A stretch of 21,498 nucleotides of DNA from CAYWJT01 sp964458655 (GTDB lineage Bacteria > Acidobacteriota > Aminicenantia > Aminicenantales > Saccharicenantaceae): the NCBI GenBank assembly GCA_964458655.1, contig CAYWJT010000050.1, positions 1 through 21,498 on the forward strand, in the 5' to 3' direction. How positions within the stretch are numbered: the stretch's first letter is position 1; each line of letters opens with the position of its first letter. The notes under the pieces were generated by a model. That model searched no databases and was not told the DNA's origin. It was given only the letters and a program-made list of their open reading frames with translations. Below are positions 1 to 7,226 of the stretch, in pieces. The position numbers and the translations under genes are program-made.

Positions 1-57
1 GAGGGCGGCTGGGTCAACCGCGAAAGCCCCTTCGTCTACGCCCTGTTCGGAAAATAA
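1..57 (+). CDS. C-terminus of a paralogue of the next gene (partial)
   Basis: Eighteen codons in frame 1 run from the window edge to a TAA at 55-57. The peptide ends in SPFVYALFGK, which closely resembles the end of the downstream protein (DPFVYALYQEK), and a Gly-Trp pair sits a few residues earlier in both. The next gene starts 14 nt after this stop and its ribosome binding site lies in that gap, so the two are probably one transcription unit made by tandem duplication. Only the last 18 residues are visible, so function cannot be assigned beyond this resemblance. Confidence 0.75.
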   Translation, partial: EGGWVNRESPFVYALFGK

Positions 58-71
58 GAAAGGAGGCACCG

Positions 72-1787
72 ATGAGAAAGTATTTCTGGCCGATAGCGCT
101 TTCGGCGGTCCTTCTCTGGCTGGGCCTGGCGCCCGGTCTGCGGGCCGAGGTCGAGCTCGATTCGGCCCCTCTCCAGATAGCGAACGCCATCTTGTTCAAG
201 GACCACGCCGAGCCGAACGTCTATTACTACATGCCCAACCAGCCGCGGCTCGCCTACTGGCCCGACGGCACCCCGAAGCTGACCTTCCTCAAGTACACCA
301 AGGCCGGCAAGGAGGAGGCCCGCGGCGGCATCCTGCACTTCTTCGTCAAGTACGGTCTCGACGAGCAGGAGCTGGCCAAGGTCCGGCAGGAACTGGCCAA
401 GGTCAAGCCGGGGGCCAAGCTGAAGGGGCCGCTGGTCTTCAAGAAAGGCTCCTTCATGGTCGTCTCGGCCGCGGTCGGCGAGGGCGGCGTGTTCACCCGC
501 AAGATAATCGGCGAGGGCAAGGCGCCGCTCGTGTCGGGCTCCGAAGTGTCGGTGTCGATAGCCGTGACGCCCGAAGGCGCGGCCTTCCTGGAAGAGGCCC
601 TCAAGCAGCCCACCTACCCCGTCAGCGTCAGGTTCGAGATGACCTACGAGGGTCTGACCCCCAAGTACCAGGCCACGGCCACCATACGCTGGTCCAAGGT
701 CCGCGAATACTTCGACCAGTACAGCAAGTGGAAGATCTACAAGAAAAAGAAGCTCGGCATCTGGACCTGGTACGTCCGGACCGGCACCGGCGAGTACCAT
801 GAGATAAAGGACGAGCTGACCTCCAAGGGCGCCGTCAAGGTGGACATCACGGGCGAGGACCAGAACCTCGACGCCCTGCTCCAGACCCTGGTCGACACCA
901 TCATGAGGGAGATGTTCGACACCAAGATGGAGCTGCCCGGCGAGGACGAGGAGAAGGAGGGCGAGGGCGGCTCGGGCGGCCAGCAGCAACAGCAGGACCG
1001 GCCCTACGGCGTCAGCACGACGCGCAAGAAGGTCTCCCGGACCGACGACTGGTCCATCAACATGATCAAGCGCCTCCGCCAGGAGCGCGACACCGGGCCA
1101 ATGGACGCCAGTATCGGAGACGTCCTGCGCAAGTTCAAGAACAACAAGAAGGTCTACGACATCATCAACCTCGACGACCCGGACCTCCAGGACCGGACCG
1201 TCTACGCCGTTCTGGACAGCGAGGACTTCGAGGCCTTCAAGAAGTACATCAATTTCGTGACGGTCAGCTTCAGGAAGGCCCACAAGTCCGGCGAGCCGAC
1301 GACGAGCGACGTCATCTTCAGCGCCAAGACCATGGCCGAGCAGGGCAACATGCTGCCCTTCGTCTACCCGCGGCTCGGCGAGGGCGCGAGCTGGCTGAGC
1401 TACGAGTACAAGACGGCCTGGAGCTTCATGGGCGGCATCAAGGTCGAGGGCGACTGGGTCAAGAGCGAGGCGGCCGTGCTCAACCTCTACCCGCCGCACC
1501 GCTACCGGGAGGTAGACGTCATCGCCGACGAGGAGAACGTCAAGCAGTACAACATCAAGCTGATCACGGTGCAGTTCAAGAACAGGTTCGCCGACCGCGA
1601 GAAGACGGGCGAGGTCAAGATCCTGCCCGCCGAGACCCTGCTGGCGAAATACGAGTACGTCCACGCCGAGAACGACATGAACTTCCAGTACCAGGTGACC
1701 TGGCTGCTCGGCGACGGCCGGCGGGTGTCGTCCGGCTGGCAGACGACCGCCGACCCGTTCGTCTACGCCCTCTACCAGGAAAAATAA
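72..1787 (+). CDS. Secreted protein of unknown function, 571 aa
   Basis: An AAGGAGG sequence at 60-66 lies 5 nt before the ATG. Residues 1-25 form a Sec signal peptide (hydrophobic core, cleavage likely after LRA), so the mature protein is probably periplasmic or surface-located. I do not recognise the family. Two lysine- and aromatic-rich halves (about 26-285 and 310-571) are joined by an acidic, Gly/Gln-rich linker at about 287-310 that contains five consecutive glutamines. The last 40 residues contain a TWLLGDGR segment and end in FVYALYQEK, which recurs at the end of the preceding gene. No catalytic motif, lipobox or transmembrane segment beyond the signal is visible. Two-domain organisation is inferred only from the linker. 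Confidence 0.85.
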   Translation: MRKYFWPIALSAVLLWLGLAPGLRAEVELDSAPLQIANAILFKDHAEPNVYYYMPNQPRLAYWPDGTPKLTFLKYTKAGKEEARGGILHFFVKYGLDEQELAKVRQELAKVKPGAKLKGPLVFKKGSFMVVSAAVGEGGVFTRKIIGEGKAPLVSGSEVSVSIAVTPEGAAFLEEALKQPTYPVSVRFEMTYEGLTPKYQATATIRWSKVREYFDQYSKWKIYKKKKLGIWTWYVRTGTGEYHEIKDELTSKGAVKVDITGEDQNLDALLQTLVDTIMREMFDTKMELPGEDEEKEGEGGSGGQQQQQDRPYGVSTTRKKVSRTDDWSINMIKRLRQERDTGPMDASIGDVLRKFKNNKKVYDIINLDDPDLQDRTVYAVLDSEDFEAFKKYINFVTVSFRKAHKSGEPTTSDVIFSAKTMAEQGNMLPFVYPRLGEGASWLSYEYKTAWSFMGGIKVEGDWVKSEAAVLNLYPPHRYREVDVIADEENVKQYNIKLITVQFKNRFADREKTGEVKILPAETLLAKYEYVHAENDMNFQYQVTWLLGDGRRVSSGWQTTADPFVYALYQEK

Positions 1788-1880
1788 GCGCGAAGGCAGG
1801 CTCGACGACTGCGCCCGCTCGTCAGGGCTCAAGGCCGACGGCCCGTGGAGCCCCGACCCGAGTAGGAAGGTTATGAGCGC

Positions 1881-1963
1881 GCGGGCGTCCACTGACGCTC
1901 GCCAGGAATCTCTCGTCGCGCGTTCAGCGCGCTTGTCGGAGTCGAGCCGCCAGCGGCTTGACT
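1881..1963. repeat. Cluster of stem-loops in the intergenic region
   Basis: The 240-bp gap 1788-2027 holds no gene that I can support. Within it, 1881-1902 forms a 9-bp stem with a 4-nt loop (one G-U pair), 1918-1932 a short GCGC-rich stem, and 1940-1963 a near-perfect inverted repeat (AGTCGAGCCGC, 2-nt centre, GCGGCTTGACT). None is followed by a T-run, so simple intrinsic terminators are unlikely. They could be REP-like elements or leader structure for the serine hydrolase gene that starts at 2028. Confidence 0.4.
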
Positions 1964-2027
1964 ATCGGCGTTCCATCGGCTAAAAGAATGGCCTGGCCCT
2001 TGAGCGACCTGAGAAAGGAGGCCGGGG

Positions 2028-3314
2028 ATGCCGACCAAACGCGCGGCACTGATCATATCCATAGCGCTCGTCGCGCTTTCGTCGCTGGCGCCGTCCGGCT
2101 GCAGCGCGTCGAAAACCGGCCCCGACGATAGAACAGACCCGGCCGAAAGTTTCCGGAGCACAATCCCCGGGTTGATGAGCAAATGGAGCATACCGGGCGG
2201 GGTCGTCGGCCTGGTCAAGGATGAAAAGCTGGTATACGTCGAGGGCTTCGGCGTCGCCGATAAAGCCGCGGGCTCGAAGCCCGGCCCTACCTCCCTGTTC
2301 CGCGTCGCCAGCCTGTCCAAGCCGGTCACGGCGGCGGCCGTCATGAAACTCGTCGAGGACGGCCTGCTCTCCCTTGACGACAAGCCGTTCGTCATGCTCG
2401 ACGACCTGCGGCCGGCTTCGACGCCGGGCCTCGACCCGAGGATCTACGACATAACCGTGAGAGATTTGCTCCAGCACTCCGGCGGCTGGGACCTGGAAGC
2501 GAGCTTCGACCCCATGTTCAGGTCCGTCGAGATAGCCCAGGAAATGGGCGTCACGACGCCGGCCGGCCCGGAAACCGTCATTGCCTACATGTTCAACAAG
2601 CCGCTGGACCTCGCTCCCGGGACCAAGTACGCCTATTCCAATTTCGGCTACTGCGTTCTCGGCCGGATAATAGAAAGGGTCACGAACAAGTCCTATGAAG
2701 AATATGTCAGGGAAAGCATTCTCGGGCCCATGGGCATCAGCGGCATGCGGCTCGGGAAGAGCCGGCTGAGCGACAGGCTGGCGGGAGAAGTGATATATTA
2801 CGACTATCCCGGGGCGCCGCCGACGACGTCGGTCTTTCCCGGCGACACAGACCCCGTGCCGTGGCCTTACGGCGGTTTCTACCTCGAAGCCATGGACGCG
2901 CACGGCGGCTGGGTCGCTTCGGCGGTCGACCTGCTGAGGTTCGTCTGCCATGTGGACGGCAGGCCGCAAATCCCCGACCTCCTGAGTCCGAGCACGGTCG
3001 AGCTGATGATCTCGAGGCCGTCCCTTCAGGAATGGCAGGGCTCGGCCTGGTACTACGCCTTCGGCTGGCAGGTCCGGCCGGTGAATGCAGAAGCCAACTG
3101 GTGGCATACCGGGTCGCTGCCGGGCACTTCGACTCTGCTCGTGCGGGCCAACAACGGGCTCGCCTGGGCGGCCCTGTTCAACTCCAGGCCGGAGGACTCC
3201 GACGGCTTCATGCTGGAGTTGGACCGGGCCATGTGGCAAGCCGTCAACAGGGTGAACGAATGGCCGACCGCGGACCTGTTCGGGTCATACAGCGCCGGAA
3301 ACCCCGTGCGTTGA
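2028..3314 (+). CDS. Exported serine hydrolase, beta-lactamase/PBP-like (class C fold)
   Basis: This is a 428-residue protein of the Beta-lactamase (PF00144) type, a family of D,D-peptidases, D-aminopeptidases, esterases and class C beta-lactamases using an acyl-serine intermediate. The visible catalytic set is S95-x-x-K98 (SLSK), Y203-S-N and H360-T-G. Residues 1-24 are a signal peptide. Cys25 after PSG could be a lipoprotein cysteine, although proline at -3 is atypical. AAGGAGG at 2015-2021 lies 6 nt before the ATG. The gene stands alone between the structured gap and the gntR promoter. Substrate cannot be told from sequence. The hydrolase at 8543 has its SxxK at the same residue numbers, so the two are likely distant paralogues. 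Confidence 0.9.
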   Translation: MPTKRAALIISIALVALSSLAPSGCSASKTGPDDRTDPAESFRSTIPGLMSKWSIPGGVVGLVKDEKLVYVEGFGVADKAAGSKPGPTSLFRVASLSKPVTAAAVMKLVEDGLLSLDDKPFVMLDDLRPASTPGLDPRIYDITVRDLLQHSGGWDLEASFDPMFRSVEIAQEMGVTTPAGPETVIAYMFNKPLDLAPGTKYAYSNFGYCVLGRIIERVTNKSYEEYVRESILGPMGISGMRLGKSRLSDRLAGEVIYYDYPGAPPTTSVFPGDTDPVPWPYGGFYLEAMDAHGGWVASAVDLLRFVCHVDGRPQIPDLLSPSTVELMISRPSLQEWQGSAWYYAFGWQVRPVNAEANWWHTGSLPGTSTLLVRANNGLAWAALFNSRPEDSDGFMLELDRAMWQAVNRVNEWPTADLFGSYSAGNPVR

Positions 3315-3444
3315 CGCGCCCGGGGTGTTCCGAAGGAGGGTTGGAATCTCCAGCGATATCAGGTCGGCGGGAGCGGCCGACATGGTCCCTAAATCCGCCC
3401 CGTCGGCACGAAGCCATCCTAATCTCGTCCCTGAAAAAAAGGGC

Positions 3445-3474
3445 TTGACAATAAAAAAATATATTTTATATTAT
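3445..3474 (+). promoter_or_regulatory. Sigma-70-like promoter of gntR
   Basis: A perfect -35 (TTGACA, 3445-3450) is followed after 16 bp by TATATT (3467-3472) or after 18 bp by TATTAT (3469-3474), each 5/6 to consensus. The expected start is near 3480, just before AGGAGG at 3484-3489, giving a very short leader. This is the strongest promoter-like sequence seen in the window and sits in a sharp AT-rich patch (3445-3484) within GC-rich DNA. Confidence 0.8.
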
Positions 3475-3484
3475 GCATAATATA
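3467..3484. promoter_or_regulatory. 18-bp perfect palindrome, probable GntR operator
   Basis: TATATTATGCATAATATA equals its own reverse complement over all 18 bases. It covers the -10 element and reaches the first base of the ribosome binding site, where a bound dimer would block initiation. GntR/FadR-type regulators commonly bind short palindromes in their own promoters, so autoregulation is the natural reading (inference). The left part of this palindrome belongs to a 17-bp sequence (3458-3474) repeated exactly at 12393-12409 before the epimerase gene. Confidence 0.65.
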
Positions 3485-3492
3485 GGAGGAGC

Positions 3493-4239
3493 ATGAGCAT
3501 CAACAAGCCGGCCTTTGACATCCCAACAACCCTGAGCGAGGCGATCTACAGGTACCTGAAAGACGCCATAATAAAGGGCCGAATCAAGCCAGGCGAACGG
3601 CTCCAAGAGAAAGAGATCGCGGCACTTTTCAATGCATCTTCGACCCCCGTTCGGGAAGCCTTCTTCCGCCTGTCCGCCGAAAAATACATCATTATGAGCG
3701 CCCGGCGGGAAGTCGTCGTGAACAAGCCCTCCTACGCCTCAGTCCAGGAACTCTACGAAATCGTCCGCACACTCGACAAGCTGGCCGTGGGCAAAGTCCT
3801 GCCCAATCTGTCGGACGACGATGTCGCCGAACTCAAGAGAATGACCCTGGAACTCGAAAAGTGCTACCGCCGCAAGGACAGGCGTCAGTATCTCGAGGAG
3901 AACCTCAAGATCCACGACCGTATCTGGCGTTCCTGCGGCAACGGCTTCCTCTACGAACTGCTGGTCGAAGTCATGAACAAGATCGCGATCTACAGGCGGA
4001 CCACCGATTTCTCGCCCTTCTCCGACGCGCCGTCGCTGGACAAGTCGTTCCAGGACCATGTGCGCTTAATGAGCCTCATCGAAGCCAAAGACCTGACCGG
4101 CCTCACCGAGCTCATCGACTCGCACTGGGGCGAGGAATTCATACCCGGCCAGGAAGGTTCTGCTCCCGAAACGGCTCCGGAGGGGAGCCGGGAACCGATA
4201 GACGTCCCGACGGAAGCAAAGAGGGGCAGGAAGGGTTGA
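3493..4239 (+). CDS. GntR-family transcriptional regulator, FadR/FCD subfamily
   Basis: A 248-residue cytoplasmic DNA-binding protein. Residues about 12-80 are the GntR winged helix-turn-helix (KGRIKPGERLQEKEIA, then STPVREAFFRL, the recognition region). Residues about 85-215 are an all-helical FCD effector domain with His141, His189 and His211 in positions typical of the metal/ligand pocket. FCD regulators usually sense small carboxylic acids or amino-acid-like ligands. The last 30 residues are a Pro/Glu-rich, then basic tail with no clear role. AGGAGG is only 3 nt from the ATG. The TonB receptor gene follows after 33 nt, so regulator and receptor are probably co-transcribed. The palindrome in its promoter suggests self-repression. 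Confidence 0.93.
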   Translation: MSINKPAFDIPTTLSEAIYRYLKDAIIKGRIKPGERLQEKEIAALFNASSTPVREAFFRLSAEKYIIMSARREVVVNKPSYASVQELYEIVRTLDKLAVGKVLPNLSDDDVAELKRMTLELEKCYRRKDRRQYLEENLKIHDRIWRSCGNGFLYELLVEVMNKIAIYRRTTDFSPFSDAPSLDKSFQDHVRLMSLIEAKDLTGLTELIDSHWGEEFIPGQEGSAPETAPEGSREPIDVPTEAKRGRKG

Positions 4240-4272
4240 GGGGAAACCCTATTTTAAACAGGAGGTAAAACC

Positions 4273-7080
4273 ATGCGCTACGCGAAAGTGGCGGCCTGTG
4301 TTTTATTGCTTCTGCTGACGGCAGGCGCCGCACTGGCCCAGATAATCCCGACGGGCAAGCTGACCGGCACGGTAACGGACACCGAGAACGTCGCCCTCCC
4401 GGGCGTTTCGGTCTCGATATCCAGTCCCGCGCTCATCGTACCCGAGCTGGCCGCGGTCACCAACGAGCGCGGCCAGTTCAGGCTGTTCTCGCTCCCGCCC
4501 GGAACGTACAGGGTCAAATTCGAGCTGCAGGGCTTCAAGATGGTCGTCCGCGAAGGCATCATCATCAGGGCCGACCAGACGGTCAACCTGGACATCCAGA
4601 TGGAACAGGGCGAGATCTCCGAGGAAGTGCTGGTCGTTGGCAAGTCGCCTATGGTCGACCTGCAGAAGACCCAGCTCGGCGTAACGGTCACCCAGGAACT
4701 GCTCCAGTCGGTGCCGCTCGCGCGCGACCTGTCGTCGATCTTCAACTCGGCGCCGGGCATGTTCGCCAGGACCTCGCACGGAAGCGACGCCAGGTCGAAC
4801 AACTTCATCGTCGACGGCGTCAAGATGCAGGACCCCGTTACGGGCGACCCGTACCAGACCGTCCCCTGGAACGCCATAGACGAGGTCGAGGTGGCCACGA
4901 GCAACCAGAAGGCCGAATACGGCGCGGTCAAGGGCGCCCTGGTCAGCGTCCTGACCAAGTCCGGCGGCAACGACTTCAGCGGCGGCGTCAATTTCTATTT
5001 CCGCAACAAGGGCCTTCAGTCCGACAACACCAAGGGCACCCCGTTCGAGGGCCAATTCGTCGGCTTCAGGTACCAGTACGTGCCCGGGTTCTCCCTGGGC
5101 GGGCCGGTCAAGAAGGACAAGGTCTGGTTCTTCACCAGCCTCGACGTGGACAGGTCCTCCTCTTACACCAACGGCTTCCCGGCCCCCGCCAACTACGGCG
5201 ACCCGCAGCCCCCGAACGCCCCTATCGCCCAGAACACCCTCGCTCCGTTCGGCAAGGTCACCTGGCAGATCGATAAGAAGAACAAGGTTGTCGCATCCGG
5301 CTATTACCGCAAGTACAGCTGGGACCACCGGGGCGCCAGCCGCTGGAACGTGCTCGACGCCAACTGGCGCGAGGACAGCGCGGTCAACATAGCCACCGTC
5401 CAGTGGACGAACCTCTCGAGCGACAGCTTCTTCTTCAACCTGAAGGGCTCCTGGTACTCGTTGCATCAGTACCTTCTGGCCAACAACAGCCTCGCGCCGA
5501 TGGTGGACTACGGCCTCGACGCCATCAACCGCGGCGGGGCCGGCTCCGACTGGTGGTACAAGAGGCGCCGGGCCCAGCTCAACGGCGACGCCACTTACTT
5601 CCTCGACGACTGGCTCGGCCGGCACGAATTCAAGGCCGGCATCGACGCCGAGTTCGCCTTCGACATCACCGACTGCTTCTATTACCAGGACCCCCATTTC
5701 GAAGGCGTCTTCCCGACCGGCTTCAAGGCCGTCGACGTCGAGCTCTGGGAAGGCGTCCCCCAGTGGGTCTGGGTCGGCACCGAGTACAAGCAGAAGAACA
5801 ACCTCATCCAGGTCGGCGCTTTCATCCAGGACACCTGGTCGCCTATAAAGCGGCTGGTGTTCAACCTCGGCCTGCGCTACGACATCGCCCAGGGCAGCTA
5901 TCCTCCCCAGAGGGCCAAGGGGACGGGCGAATGGGTCAACCAGGAGACCATCAGGGCCATGGACTTCAAGATGCTCTCCCCCCGTCTCGGCCTGAGCTAC
6001 GACATCATGGGGAACGGCAAGACCGTCTTCAAGGCCAACTACGGCCGCTACTACGCCCCGCTCCTGATGATCTACTACTACTTCAACAACCCCAACCAGA
6101 GGACCTCGTTCTGGGCCAGGCTGAACCCTGACTGGTCGGTCGCTTACACCACTCCTCCCTGGTCCCCCGGCCTGACGCAGGTCGACCCGAACATCAGCTC
6201 CCCTTACGCGGACGAGATCAACATCGGCCTGGAGCACGAGCTGTTCGAGAACTTCTCGGCGTCCGTCACCTATATCGCCAAGTGGGAGAAGAACCTCATC
6301 GACGACGTCGAAAGAGGTCATCTTGACTGGGACCAGTATCTGGCCACCGGCGAGCTGGTCTGGACCGGCTACCACCCGGTAGTGGGCACCGACCCCTTCA
6401 CCGGCCAGCCCGTCACCTTCTACGAGATGGACGAGGACTTCGGCGACTACAGCTTCGTCTTCCAGAACGTGCCCGGGACCGCGAGGAAATACCGCGGCCT
6501 CGAGTTCAAGCTCACCAAGCGGATGGCCGACCGCTGGTCCATGCAGGCCAGCTACGTCTGGTCGCGCGGCCTGGGCGTTCTCAACACGTCCCGCGACCAG
6601 AGCACGGGTTTCACCGGCTTCTACGACGACCCCAACAGCATGATCAACGCCTACGGCAAGCTGGATTATCAGCGTGAGCATCTGGTCAAGGTCCAGGCCG
6701 TCTATGCCGGGCCCTGGGGCGTGAACCTGAGCGCTTATTACCAGTTCGGAAGCGGCATACCGTATACCAGGGTCCTCAGGACGCTCGAGGCCGGTTTGGG
6801 CTACCTCTACCAGGGCGCCGTTTCCATCTTCGTGGAGCCCAGAGGCTCGCATAGGCTGCCCGACCAACACCTCCTCGACGTGCGGCTGGAAAAATATTTC
6901 CAGGTCTGGAGAGGCCAGCTCGGCTTCCAACTCGACATCTACAACGCCTTCAACAACAACAAAGCCACCTCGGTCGGCACCACCACCAACTGGGACTGGT
7001 TCCTTGACGAACGGGGCCAGTCCGTATACGGCATCATGGGCCCCCGCTACTTCCAACTGGGCGTCGTCTACAGGTTCTGA
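4273..7080 (+). CDS. TonB-dependent outer-membrane receptor, Oar-like, with carboxypeptidase-regulatory domain
   Basis: A 935-residue outer-membrane receptor. Residues 1-22 are a signal peptide (cleavage ALA|Q). Residues about 28-112 are a carboxypeptidase-regulatory-like beta-sandwich (GTVTD, NERGQFRLFSLPPGTYRV). The plug is about 120-235 (NNFIVDGVKMQDP, AEYGAVKGALVSVLTKSG), and a beta-barrel fills the remainder. The protein ends in an aromatic (VVYRF), as outer-membrane barrels do. Such receptors bind large or scarce substrates and import them using TonB energy. This SusC/Oar-like architecture often handles oligosaccharides, peptides or proteins. No SusD partner is encoded next door. ACAGGAGG lies before the ATG at 4273. 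A strong terminator-like hairpin follows the stop. The cargo is unknown; neighbours suggest a peptide or amino-acid-derived compound. Confidence 0.95.
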   Translation: MRYAKVAACVLLLLLTAGAALAQIIPTGKLTGTVTDTENVALPGVSVSISSPALIVPELAAVTNERGQFRLFSLPPGTYRVKFELQGFKMVVREGIIIRADQTVNLDIQMEQGEISEEVLVVGKSPMVDLQKTQLGVTVTQELLQSVPLARDLSSIFNSAPGMFARTSHGSDARSNNFIVDGVKMQDPVTGDPYQTVPWNAIDEVEVATSNQKAEYGAVKGALVSVLTKSGGNDFSGGVNFYFRNKGLQSDNTKGTPFEGQFVGFRYQYVPGFSLGGPVKKDKVWFFTSLDVDRSSSYTNGFPAPANYGDPQPPNAPIAQNTLAPFGKVTWQIDKKNKVVASGYYRKYSWDHRGASRWNVLDANWREDSAVNIATVQWTNLSSDSFFFNLKGSWYSLHQYLLANNSLAPMVDYGLDAINRGGAGSDWWYKRRRAQLNGDATYFLDDWLGRHEFKAGIDAEFAFDITDCFYYQDPHFEGVFPTGFKAVDVELWEGVPQWVWVGTEYKQKNNLIQVGAFIQDTWSPIKRLVFNLGLRYDIAQGSYPPQRAKGTGEWVNQETIRAMDFKMLSPRLGLSYDIMGNGKTVFKANYGRYYAPLLMIYYYFNNPNQRTSFWARLNPDWSVAYTTPPWSPGLTQVDPNISSPYADEINIGLEHELFENFSASVTYIAKWEKNLIDDVERGHLDWDQYLATGELVWTGYHPVVGTDPFTGQPVTFYEMDEDFGDYSFVFQNVPGTARKYRGLEFKLTKRMADRWSMQASYVWSRGLGVLNTSRDQSTGFTGFYDDPNSMINAYGKLDYQREHLVKVQAVYAGPWGVNLSAYYQFGSGIPYTRVLRTLEAGLGYLYQGAVSIFVEPRGSHRLPDQHLLDVRLEKYFQVWRGQLGFQLDIYNAFNNNKATSVGTTTNWDWFLDERGQSVYGIMGPRYFQLGVVYRF

Positions 7081-7095
7081 TCGTCCAAGTCCATG

Positions 7096-7136
7096 GGTCC
7101 GCCGGCTCTTCTCGGGCCGGCGGGCCCTTCTCTTAT
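7096..7136 (+). terminator. Intrinsic terminator or attenuator after the TonB receptor gene
   Basis: GGTCCGCCGGC (7096-7106) pairs with GCCGGCGGGCC (7116-7126), an 11-bp stem with one G-U pair and a 9-nt loop, followed by the T-rich CTTCTCTTATT. It begins 15 nt after the receptor stop codon. No convincing promoter is visible between it and the PLP-enzyme gene at 7227, so it may lower rather than stop transcription of the downstream enzymes. Confidence 0.75.
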
Positions 7137-7226
7137 TCGAAAGTGCTACGCTCTCCGTTGCCGGCCGATGCACCGGCCGCGGGCCGGACCTGAACTCCGG
7201 CTGCGGAATATGAAAGGGGAACAGAC

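Noticed and set aside
36..1892. 618-codon minus-strand open frame
   Set aside because: It is antisense to the secreted 571-residue protein, and its translation is repetitive Leu/Val/Asp/Gly-rich, typical of GC-rich shadows.
4303..7173. 956-codon open frame on the minus strand across the TonB receptor
   Set aside because: It is a GC-driven shadow: low-complexity Val/Gly/Asp/Ala-rich translation with no domain, and the plus-strand frame is a complete receptor with signal peptide and barrel features.
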